Below, piece by piece: positions 1 to 6,282 of a stretch of DNA of 6,978 nucleotides (position 1 is its first letter; every line of letters starts with the position of its first letter). Source of the DNA: an uncultured Gammaproteobacteria bacterium. Lineage in GTDB: Bacteria; Pseudomonadota; Gammaproteobacteria; GCA-001735895. A model generated the notes under the pieces. It was not told the origin of the DNA, did not search any database, and saw only the letters and a program-made list of their open reading frames with translations. The position numbers were made by a program, and so were the translations under genes. The stretch is from positions 1 to 6,978 of the forward strand of contig CALZHS010000267.1 in the NCBI GenBank assembly GCA_945787265.1, given 5' to 3'.

Positions 1-1104
1 CCCTTCGACTGCATCAGCCCGGTCCAGTACCGGTACCACGTCGGGGAGGGCATCGATCATGCCAGACCAGGCCTGTAGCAGTTCGATATCCTTGAATGCA
101 GGAACCCGATCGGCGAGCCTTGCCTTGATACGAGCAACCGTGGCTGCGCTCGGGATCGGATTCAAAATTCGCTGGCGTTTGAAATCACCGTCCACCTTTA
201 ACTCCGGAATCCTCAACCTGAGCTTTCCGAAAGAGGTCCTGATCAGCGGCAGGAAGTCCTTCATGAATTTAACGTGGTTGGCAGAGGGGAAAATTTCCAG
301 GTAATCGGAGGCGGCCACGGTATAGCCGCCATCGATGCGTTTGCGAAACGCAACCTGGCTGCCTGACGCGTTGCCGTTAAACTTCAGCGGTGCCGCCGCG
401 GTGCGCACGACGCTGGCCTTGACGGTAAGCTGAGGTAAGCGAATCCCGCATCCCTGCAGCAGAAAAGTTGACCAGGCACCACCGGCACAAAGCACGGTCG
501 ATGATCTAATTTCGCCATGTTCAGTCAGGACACCGGTGACTTTCTGATTCCCGATCAGTATTTCTTCGACCGCGCAATTTTCGACGACGTGGGCGCCGCG
601 CTCGACCAGCGCTTTAGCCATGGCCGGAACCGCAAGCGACGGTTCGGCGCGTCCATCATCGGGGGTATAAAGTCCACTTTGCCAGCGCTCGGGACAGTCT
701 GGCATCAGCGTCTCGAGCTGCTTGCGGTTTACGTAACTGGTGGCTAGCCCGTAAGCCGGTGCGAACGACATGAACCGCTCGTGGCGCTCGAGTTCTGCGT
801 CGTTTTCGCAAAGGTAAAGACTGCCTTCGCGCTGGTACCCGATATCGGTATCGAGCTCGTCGGCGATGTCCTGCCACAGGCGCATGCTTTCGATGACAAT
901 CGGCAACTCGGCCTGGTCCCGCCCCTGTTGGCGAATCCAGCCCCAGTTGCGGCCCGACTGTTCGCCGGCGACGACGCCTTTTTCGCAAACCACTACCTGC
1001 AGGCCAGCCCTGTTTAAAAACCAGGCGGCCGATATGCCGGCAATACCGGCGCCGACGATGACAACATCGGTCGACTCGGGCAGTTTCGGTTTTTCGCTAC
1101 TCAT
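1..1104 (-). CDS. FAD-dependent oxidoreductase, DAO superfamily (DadA/glycine-oxidase type), C-terminus outside window
   Basis: Reading from an ATG at 1104, the frame stays open for 368 codons to the window edge, so the last 60 or so residues of a protein of about 430 are missing. The N-terminus carries the Rossmann dinucleotide motif VIVGAGIAG (residues 15-23), with the acidic end of the second beta strand at E41, which binds the FAD ribose. A conserved SGRNWGWIRQQGRD stretch (50-63) follows and is typical of DadA-like oxidoreductases. WSGMIDALPDVVPVLDR (346-362) is the usual start of the C-terminal FAD-contacting region. The family oxidises amines or amino acids (D-amino acids, glycine, sarcosine, glutamylputrescine) to imines or oxo acids; which one applies here cannot be read from the sequence. 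There is no signal peptide or membrane segment, so it is probably cytoplasmic. It is transcribed divergently from the TauD-type gene, from which 103 bases separate it. No strong Shine-Dalgarno precedes the ATG, so the start rests on the Rossmann motif position. Confidence 0.88.
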   Translation of the reverse strand, partial: MSSEKPKLPESTDVVIVGAGIAGISAAWFLNRAGLQVVVCEKGVVAGEQSGRNWGWIRQQGRDQAELPIVIESMRLWQDIADELDTDIGYQREGSLYLCENDAELERHERFMSFAPAYGLATSYVNRKQLETLMPDCPERWQSGLYTPDDGRAEPSLAVPAMAKALVERGAHVVENCAVEEILIGNQKVTGVLTEHGEIRSSTVLCAGGAWSTFLLQGCGIRLPQLTVKASVVRTAAAPLKFNGNASGSQVAFRKRIDGGYTVAASDYLEIFPSANHVKFMKDFLPLIRTSFGKLRLRIPELKVDGDFKRQRILNPIPSAATVARIKARLADRVPAFKDIELLQAWSGMIDALPDVVPVLDRADAVEG

Positions 1105-1207
1105 CAGCCACGATCATTTTCTAAAGTGACACAATATTTGACGAATGATACGATGATTCAACTGCTTCTGCGTAGAATTTCTCAACCGATTCGAGGACAC
1201 AAAAGCC
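1105..1207. promoter_or_regulatory. Divergent intergenic region between FAD oxidoreductase and TauD-type gene
   Basis: Both flanking genes start here, so promoters for both directions are expected. Visible elements are weak: TTGACG at 1138-1143 resembles a -35 box and TAGAAT at 1173-1178 resembles a plus-strand -10 box, but they are 29 bases apart and do not form one promoter. An imperfect dyad, GAATGAT...ATGATTC with one mismatch per arm, lies at 1143-1159 and could be an operator. No terminator or small RNA is seen. Promoter function is inferred from gene orientation. Confidence 0.4.
1193..1197 (+). promoter_or_regulatory. Ribosome binding site (GAGGA) supporting the GTG start at 1208
   Basis: GAGGA ends 10 bases before the GTG at 1208. 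It decides the start: the only nearby upstream in-frame ATG (1145) runs into a stop at 1154, and the next internal Met codon is residue 110, well inside the conserved core. The conserved N-terminal motif IGAEVRGLDLS begins 10 residues after the GTG. Confidence 0.6.
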
Positions 1208-1975
1208 GTGGATATCATTCCTCAATCAAGCACTATCGGCGCCGAGGTTCGCGGCCTCGATCTTTCTCGCGAGCTTGACGACCAGCAGTTCGAACAGGTC
1301 AACCAGGCGTTTCTCGATCACCAGGTAATTTTGTTTCGCGACCAGTACCTGTCGCCACAGCAATACAATGACTTTGCGCTGCGCTTCGGCGCGCTCAAGG
1401 ATTACATGTTTGCCGACGGTATCGACGGCTATCCGTATATCACCGAAATTGTCAAAACCGAGACCGAAACCGAGAGTTTCGGCAGTTTCTGGCATTCGGA
1501 TTCGGCTTACACCGAGTTGCCGCCAAAGATAACCATGCTTTACGCCGCTTACGACGATCTGTCGCCCGGTTTAAAAACGACGCTGGAGGCGCTAAAAGCG
1601 GTCAACTCCGCCAGCGTCGTTCCTCGCGACGAGGATATTTACGAAGCGGTGAAAAGCAAGAACAGCGACAAGTACGATCAGTTTGCGATTCACCCGGTGA
1701 TACGCAGTCATGATGAAACCGGCAAAAAGTCACTCTACGTAAACAGTATTCATACCCTCCGGTTCGATGGTATGACCCGGGAGGAAAGCCTGCCGCTGTT
1801 GAATTATCTCTACCAGCAGGTCACGCGGCCGGAGTACTGCTTTCGCTTGCGCTGGGAGGAGAACACGCTGGCGATGTGGGACAATCGCTGCACCCAGCAT
1901 TACGCGCTCAACGACTATCACGGTTATCGCCGGGTCATGCATCGCATCATCGTCGAGGGTGAGCGCCCGCAGTAG
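1208..1975 (+). CDS. TauD/TfdA-family Fe(II)/2-oxoglutarate dioxygenase with apparent internal deletion
   Basis: This 255-residue protein belongs to the TauD/TfdA family, which couples 2-oxoglutarate decarboxylation to hydroxylation of small acids such as sulfonates. The N-terminal signature IGAEVRGLDLS (10-20) is present. The iron site is complete: H96 and D98 in FWHSD, and H231 in DNRCTQHYALNDY. R242, eleven residues after the distal His, matches the 2-oxoglutarate-binding Arg of TauD, and R246 matches its sulfonate-contacting Arg. The E. coli TauD Asn four residues before the first iron His is Gly here, so taurine is not a safe substrate. Oddity: the PPKITMLYA segment runs straight into AYDDLSPGLK. 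Relatives have about 16-18 residues in between, including the GGDT motif whose Thr contacts 2-oxoglutarate. The frame is otherwise intact, so it may be expressed but impaired. GTG start; TAG stop 6 bases from the convergent sulfotransferase stop. The family is certain; substrate and activity are open. Confidence 0.87.
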   Translation: MDIIPQSSTIGAEVRGLDLSRELDDQQFEQVNQAFLDHQVILFRDQYLSPQQYNDFALRFGALKDYMFADGIDGYPYITEIVKTETETESFGSFWHSDSAYTELPPKITMLYAAYDDLSPGLKTTLEALKAVNSASVVPRDEDIYEAVKSKNSDKYDQFAIHPVIRSHDETGKKSLYVNSIHTLRFDGMTREESLPLLNYLYQQVTRPEYCFRLRWEENTLAMWDNRCTQHYALNDYHGYRRVMHRIIVEGERPQ

Positions 1976-1981
1976 GCTTGC

Positions 1982-2725
1982 TCAAGGCCGCAGACGATGG
2001 CGGTGCAGATGCTGGTAGTGGGGTAAAAAATCCCGGTAAAGCGCCTGCAGTCGTCGCGGCAGTTCGTCAACCTCGATTGTTATCCGTGGCTGCGCCTTGA
2101 GCCCGTCAGAATTTTTCAGGGTTTCATGCCAGATACTATCGTCGCCGTCATACCAGAGAACTTCATTGCGGCTTCCAGGTTCCCAGCTCAGGGCCTCGGC
2201 GATAAACGGAATCCCGATCGCCTTGCAGTACTTCTCGACCATCGAGGCAGGGTCTGCCAGCAAGTCATCGCTGTCGATTACGACTGGCGGTTTGCGATCC
2301 AGCTTACAGAGTAAATCGAATAGCTGGCGCTGTTCATCGAAACCGATTTCGTTACGGGTAAATCCATCCTCGTTACCCGACCTGGTCCAGCTGCGATGTA
2401 GCGATGCCAGCACCTTGGCCGGATCACGAATAAGAAAGCTGTGCTCGAAACGGCCTAAGAACTCATTGTTCCACAGGTGATCGGTGAACTACACCGGATG
2501 TTCGAGTGCGGCGGCCTGCATCTTTTGCAAAACGGTATCGAAGCTGAGACCCGGTTTGCGCGGGCTGCCGGGAGTTAACCTCGGTGCACGCGCATCGTCT
2601 CCCTGGTACCAGGCTTCACCGAAGGGTTCGTGAAAACATGCCATATCGCCGCGCATGCGCATCATCCACTCGAAAGCTGTCGAGGTCGAACGCGGCGTCG
2701 CCCACAGGATATAAATCGGGTTCAT
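1982..2725 (-). pseudogene. PAPS-dependent sulfotransferase-family gene interrupted by an in-frame TAG
   Basis: From the ATG at 2725 a sulfotransferase-like frame reads 247 residues to a TGA at 1984-1982, with one internal TAG at 2491-2489 (codon 79). Both sides are in the same frame and are family-like. WATPRSTSTAFEW (8-20) is the 5'-phosphosulfate-binding loop and is followed by CFHEPFGEAWY (30-40). After the stop, FLIRDPAKVLASLHRSW (97-113) supplies the Arg (R100) and Ser (S108) of the 3'-phosphate site. Such enzymes move sulfate from PAPS to a hydroxyl or amine; the acceptor is unknown. The ATG overlaps the stop of the upstream MFS gene as ATGA, so the pair was translationally coupled. 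A single base change explains the lesion (for example TGG, CAG or TAC to TAG). It could be a true nonsense mutation, a sequencing error or a suppressed codon. A GTG at 2413 (codon 105) could restart, but without the PAPS loop the product would be inactive. Confidence 0.85.
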
Positions 2726-3879
2726 TTTGCCTGCTGCAGCGAGACCTGGCGCCAGCCCACACCGCCAGCAAGCAACAGGTAGACTAGCGCCAGGCTGATC
2801 GGCAGGCCGTGTGGGCCGAAGCCAAGCATTGCCCAGCCTCCTGAAACCGAACCAATCAATGCGCCAAGGCCCCATACCAGCGCGAACGAAGCGGAACCAT
2901 TGACGAGATCGATACCGCTGAAACGTTTACCCAGCGCCGCCAGCGATACCGTGTAAACCCCGTAACCGGTGGTACCCATCAGCACCAGCAAAGGCCATTT
3001 CAGCAGCGAATCGATAGTGGCGGGCAGCAACACCAGGCTGATTGCCGTGATCAGCGCGCAACCGGCCATAACCAGGCGATGCGGGAAGCGGTCACACAGC
3101 CAGCCGATCGGGAACTGCAGCAGCACGTTGCCGAGGATTAGCGCGGTCAGGATGTTAGCCGAGGTGGCGAGGCCGAGCCCGCTCTGGATGCCGTAAACCG
3201 GAAATAACGACAGCGAGGCCGCGTCAAATACTGCGAACGTCCCGACCGCGGCGAGCAGCATCGGTGCCCTTGGTGCAAAGCCGAGAATTCCGGAGGCATG
3301 CGTTTCTTCGGGTTCGGCGTGGTACTCCTCGCGGATGAATATAAACGGGATAACGCCGACCGTGACAACCGCGGCGCCAAGAATGAACGGGGTCCAGCCC
3401 TCGATGCCGATGAAACTGATCAGCAACGGTCCGGCACCGAAACTGGCCGAGAGCACGCTGGCGTAAATGGCCACGACCTTGCCGCGATTCTGATCGCTTG
3501 CCGAGCCGACTATCCAGGCCTCGCTCAATACGAATAGCGTCGAAATGCTCATGCCCTGTAGCAGTCGAATCAGGAACCACGCCGCCAGCGTGTCGAAGAC
3601 CTTGTAAGAAAGAATCAACAGCGCGGTGACAATTGCGGCGGTAATCGCAACCCGGCGCGCACCCAGGCGTTTTGCCGCGACCGGAATCATCGACGAAAAC
3701 AGCAGGATCCCGATCGGCATCATCGCTGAATTGATGCCGATCATATCGCTCGCAACGCCGCGCGATTCTAGAATCAGTGACAGTAGGGGGTAGGTCATGC
3801 CGAATGCGAAACCGAACACGGTGATCGCAGCGCAGGCGGCAACGAGGTTCCGGGTATTGGCAGGTCGGGATGTATTCAT
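2722..3879 (-). CDS. Major facilitator superfamily transporter, YcaD-like
   Basis: This 385-residue inner-membrane protein has the hydrophobic pattern of a 12-helix MFS carrier in two halves. A polar central loop lies at about 183-205 (REEYHAEPEETHASG). Motif-A-like loops occur in both halves: KRLGARRVAITA (70-81) and the clearer PIGWLCDRFPHRLVM (257-271). SEAWIVGSASDQNRGK (119-134) followed by a small-residue helix, and the QFPIGWLCDR region, match the YcaD family as I remember it; YcaD's substrate is not established. Length is normal and the helices look intact. It starts at the ATG at 3879, divergent from the threonine aldolase, and its TGA overlaps the sulfotransferase ATG by four bases, so the two form an operon. 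If functional, it may import or export the metabolite handled by its neighbours, but this is inferred only from position. The upstream Shine-Dalgarno is weak. Confidence 0.9.
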   Translation of the reverse strand: MNTSRPANTRNLVAACAAITVFGFAFGMTYPLLSLILESRGVASDMIGINSAMMPIGILLFSSMIPVAAKRLGARRVAITAAIVTALLILSYKVFDTLAAWFLIRLLQGMSISTLFVLSEAWIVGSASDQNRGKVVAIYASVLSASFGAGPLLISFIGIEGWTPFILGAAVVTVGVIPFIFIREEYHAEPEETHASGILGFAPRAPMLLAAVGTFAVFDAASLSLFPVYGIQSGLGLATSANILTALILGNVLLQFPIGWLCDRFPHRLVMAGCALITAISLVLLPATIDSLLKWPLLVLMGTTGYGVYTVSLAALGKRFSGIDLVNGSASFALVWGLGALIGSVSGGWAMLGFGPHGLPISLALVYLLLAGGVGWRQVSLQQAK

Positions 3880-3985
3880 GCGCGGATGTTAACCCAGTAG
3901 CGGGGCGAAGGCATACGGCTTGTGGATGACAAAAAAGTTTCCTTGGCGGTGAATCCATCCTAATATTGGAGACAGTTCAGTGTGA
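3880..3985. promoter_or_regulatory. Divergent intergenic region between MFS transporter and threonine aldolase
   Basis: This 106-base gap must carry start signals for both directions. On the plus strand TAATAT (3961-3966) resembles a -10 box, but no good -35 sits 16-18 bases upstream, and it is so near the start codon that the transcript would be almost leaderless. GGAG at 3968-3971 is a plausible ribosome binding site for the aldolase. No convincing minus-strand promoter or terminator was seen. Confidence 0.35.
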
Positions 3986-5011
3986 ATGAGAGCGATGTCT
4001 GAAGAAGCGATAGTCGACCTGCGCAGCGATACCGTCACGCGGCCCAGCGCGGGCATGTACCAGGCGATCATGGATGCAGCCGTAGGCGATGACGTTTACG
4101 GTGAAGACGAGACCGTGAACCGGCTCGAAGCGACCGCGGCAAAAATGCTGGGTAAAGAGGCGGGCCTGTTTTTAAGCAGTGCAACCCAGGCGAACCTGGC
4201 GGCAATGCTGGCGCATAACGCCAGGGGCGAGGAAATCCTGCTGGGCGATCAATACCATGTCTATGTTGCCGAGGCCGGCGGCACCTCCGCCCTCGGCGGT
4301 ATCGTGCTGCATCCGCTGGCGACGGATGAATCCGGAGGTCTCTCGCTGCAGCAGGTACTCGACGCGATCAAGGATGACGACCCGCATAACCCGATTACGC
4401 GCACCCTGGCACTCGAAAACACCGTGTCGGGACAGGTTCAGGATCCCGCGCATCATCGGGTGCTCGCTGAAGCGGTGCGCGCGCAGGGCCTGAAGGTTCA
4501 CCTCGACGGCGCGCGGCTGATGAATGCTGCAGTGGCGCTCGACATGGCCGCGGCAGACATCGTCGCACCCTTTGACAGCGTCATGATGTGCCTGTCGAAG
4601 GGGCTCGGTGCACCGGTAGGAGCAGTGCTTTGTGGGCCTGTCGCGTTTATCAAGATGGCACGTCGCCTGCGCAAACAGCTGGGTGGCGGAATGCGCCAGG
4701 CCGGCGTGCTGGCTGCCTGCGGTTTATATGCACTGGAGCATAACATTGCCCGACTGGCGGATGACCATGACAGTGCACGCCAGCTTGCCGATGGAATTGC
4801 CGGCATGGGCACCCTGGCAGTCAGGCAGCATACCAACATGGTATTCATCGAACCCGAGGCAAATGACATTGAGCCCTTACGACAGCATCTCGAGGCACAG
4901 CGAATCCTGATCGGTGAGCAGAAACCGCCCATCCGCCTGGTCACGCATCTTGATATCGACAGTAGCGGTATCGATCGGACAATCACGGCCATCCACTCCT
5001 ATTACCGGTAG
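3986..5011 (+). CDS. ltaE: Low-specificity L-threonine aldolase
   Basis: This PLP enzyme splits L-threonine or L-allo-threonine (and other beta-hydroxy amino acids) into glycine and an aldehyde in the cytoplasm. The 341-residue sequence is close to E. coli LtaE throughout. VDLRSDTVTRPS (10-21) and VGDDVYGEDETVNRLE (33-48) are the N-terminal signatures. H91 is the expected His stacking on the cofactor ring. HLDGARLMNA (172-181) gives D174 and R177 for the cofactor and substrate. CLSKGLGAPVGAVL (202-215) holds the Schiff-base lysine K205, GGGMRQAG (233-240) is conserved, and R317 in IRLVTHLD is the likely carboxylate-binding Arg. Nothing essential is missing. The start at 3986 has GGAG 14 bases upstream; an ATG at 3995 is also possible, since family homology begins around residue 9. 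The stop lies 7 bases before the DddP-like gene, so it heads a probable three-gene operon. Its neighbours suggest it may serve a catabolic route rather than only glycine supply. Confidence 0.93.
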   Translation: MRAMSEEAIVDLRSDTVTRPSAGMYQAIMDAAVGDDVYGEDETVNRLEATAAKMLGKEAGLFLSSATQANLAAMLAHNARGEEILLGDQYHVYVAEAGGTSALGGIVLHPLATDESGGLSLQQVLDAIKDDDPHNPITRTLALENTVSGQVQDPAHHRVLAEAVRAQGLKVHLDGARLMNAAVALDMAAADIVAPFDSVMMCLSKGLGAPVGAVLCGPVAFIKMARRLRKQLGGGMRQAGVLAACGLYALEHNIARLADDHDSARQLADGIAGMGTLAVRQHTNMVFIEPEANDIEPLRQHLEAQRILIGEQKPPIRLVTHLDIDSSGIDRTITAIHSYYR

Positions 5012-5018
5012 CAGCTAA

Positions 5019-6251
5019 ATGAGCGCAAATCCCGTCGACAAGCTGGTTTTTGATGATAACTGGAGCGATTTAAGCGCATTTCGCGAAATGCCACAGATCA
5101 ATCTCGAGCGCATGTCCCGCTACCGCATGGGCCGCCTCAAGCAGCAGCTCGAACTGCATGATGCGGCCATGTGTATCCTGGTGAACCCGATCAGTTTACG
5201 CTACGCGGTCGACTATCGCAGTTACATGTTGTTCCAGTCACACATACCGACGGTTTACCTGTTCATACCCCAGGACGGTCCGACGGTGTTTTACGGTTGC
5301 TATTACGACGTGCCGCAGGTCGATGATTTTCGACCGGGCCGCCCGCACGCTTTCTTTGATGGTGGCACCAATATCGATGAAGCCGCCGCGGGGCTCGCCG
5401 ATGATGTCGTCGCCTATCTCGATGAAATCGGCAGCGCCAACCGGCGCGTTGCGATTGAATACGTGAACCCATCGGTAACCCAGGCGCTGGAGGCGCGCGG
5501 TATCGAAGTGATCGACGGCGTACGTATCGCTGAAATGGCTCGCCTGATCAAGTCTGAAGACGAGATCGCCTGCATGCGCTGGGCCATCGCGGTTGCCGAG
5601 CACGGCGCCGACATGGTCAAGAAAGCCCTGCGTCCCGGGGTTACGGAGCTGCAGCTCTGGGGTTTGCTCAACTACACCAATATTGCCAACAACGGGGACT
5701 GGCACGAGGGGCGTATGCTATCTTCTGGGCCGCGCATAAATCCGTGGCTGCAGGAAGCCAGCGAACGCAGGATTGAATCGGGTGACCTGGTTGGTTTTGA
5801 CACTGACATGGTCGGTCCTTTCGGTTACTTCGTGGACCTGTCACGAACCTTCCACTGCGGACCGGCCAAACCCACGCGGCGCCAGAAAGAGATCTACCGC
5901 ATGGCGGTTGACGAAGTCGAGCACAATTTGACGCTGATTTATCCCGGAATGACCCTGAAGGAAATGCAGCAACGCGCCTACCCGGTACCCGAGGAATGTC
6001 AGCAGAATGCTTACCCCTGTATCATGCACGCGGTCGGGATGTGCGACGAGTATCCGCAGGCCAAGCACCTGTTCCGCCAGCAGAATCCCTATGACTGCAC
6101 GCTCGAGGCGGGTATGGTCGTCTGTGTCGAAAGCTACATGGGCCCGCAGGGCGAGCGCGACGGCGTCAAGATCGAGCAGCAGGTGCTGATCACCGAGGAT
6201 GGTTACGAGCCGCTCACCACTTACCCTTGGGAACAAGTGCTGCTCGATTGA
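5019..6251 (+). CDS. M24 (pita-bread) family protein resembling DMSP lyase DddP; often annotated Xaa-Pro peptidase
   Basis: The 410-residue protein has a creatinase-type N-terminal domain (about 30-165) and an M24 pita-bread domain (about 170-405). It resembles DddP, which cleaves dimethylsulfoniopropionate (DMSP) to dimethyl sulfide and acrylate. Matching blocks are SSGPRINPWLQE (235-246), FDTDMVGPFGYFVDLSR (260-276), CIMHAVGMCDEYP (334-346), MVVCVES (366-372) and KIEQQVLITEDGYE (384-397). Candidate metal ligands are D261, D263, D273, H337, E371 and E386. D343, six residues after H337, and Y332, five before it, sit where I recall the catalytic Asp and substrate Tyr of DddP. Peptidases of the fold carry HGxGxxxHE here, and that second His is absent, which argues against Xaa-Pro hydrolysis. 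It follows the threonine aldolase by 7 bases and precedes the cupin by 31. No signal peptide is seen. The fold is near certain; the DddP-like subfamily is likely; DMSP as substrate is a hypothesis, since uncharacterised relatives share these blocks. Confidence 0.8.
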   Translation: MSANPVDKLVFDDNWSDLSAFREMPQINLERMSRYRMGRLKQQLELHDAAMCILVNPISLRYAVDYRSYMLFQSHIPTVYLFIPQDGPTVFYGCYYDVPQVDDFRPGRPHAFFDGGTNIDEAAAGLADDVVAYLDEIGSANRRVAIEYVNPSVTQALEARGIEVIDGVRIAEMARLIKSEDEIACMRWAIAVAEHGADMVKKALRPGVTELQLWGLLNYTNIANNGDWHEGRMLSSGPRINPWLQEASERRIESGDLVGFDTDMVGPFGYFVDLSRTFHCGPAKPTRRQKEIYRMAVDEVEHNLTLIYPGMTLKEMQQRAYPVPEECQQNAYPCIMHAVGMCDEYPQAKHLFRQQNPYDCTLEAGMVVCVESYMGPQGERDGVKIEQQVLITEDGYEPLTTYPWEQVLLD

Positions 6252-6270
6252 GCAATAAATTAACAAGACC

Positions 6271-6277
6271 GGGGGGA
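6271..6277 (+). promoter_or_regulatory. Strong ribosome binding site (GGGGGGA) for the cupin gene
   Basis: A run of six G and one A ends 5 bases before the ATG at 6283. It fixes the start and suggests efficient independent translation, unlike the weaker signals of the two upstream genes in the same probable operon. Confidence 0.6.
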
Positions 6278-6282
6278 TTAAT

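Noticed and set aside
1208..1975. A true taurine dioxygenase tauD
   Set aside because: The iron and 2-oxoglutarate residues fit the family, but the taurine-contacting Asn before the HxD motif is Gly and no taurine transporter genes are nearby.
3224..3958. A 244-codon open frame on the minus strand overlapping the MFS gene
   Set aside because: It runs in another frame of the same strand as a clear 12-helix transporter, and its product is rich in Arg, His and Pro with no recognisable domain, as expected of an out-of-frame reading of GC-rich coding DNA.
4498..4992. A 164-codon open frame antisense to the threonine aldolase
   Set aside because: Its composition is Ser/Arg/Cys-rich and low in order, and it lies opposite strongly conserved aldolase motifs.
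5238..5705. A 155-codon open frame antisense to the DddP-like gene
   Set aside because: It lies wholly inside a well-conserved coding region and shows no family motif; it is a shadow frame.
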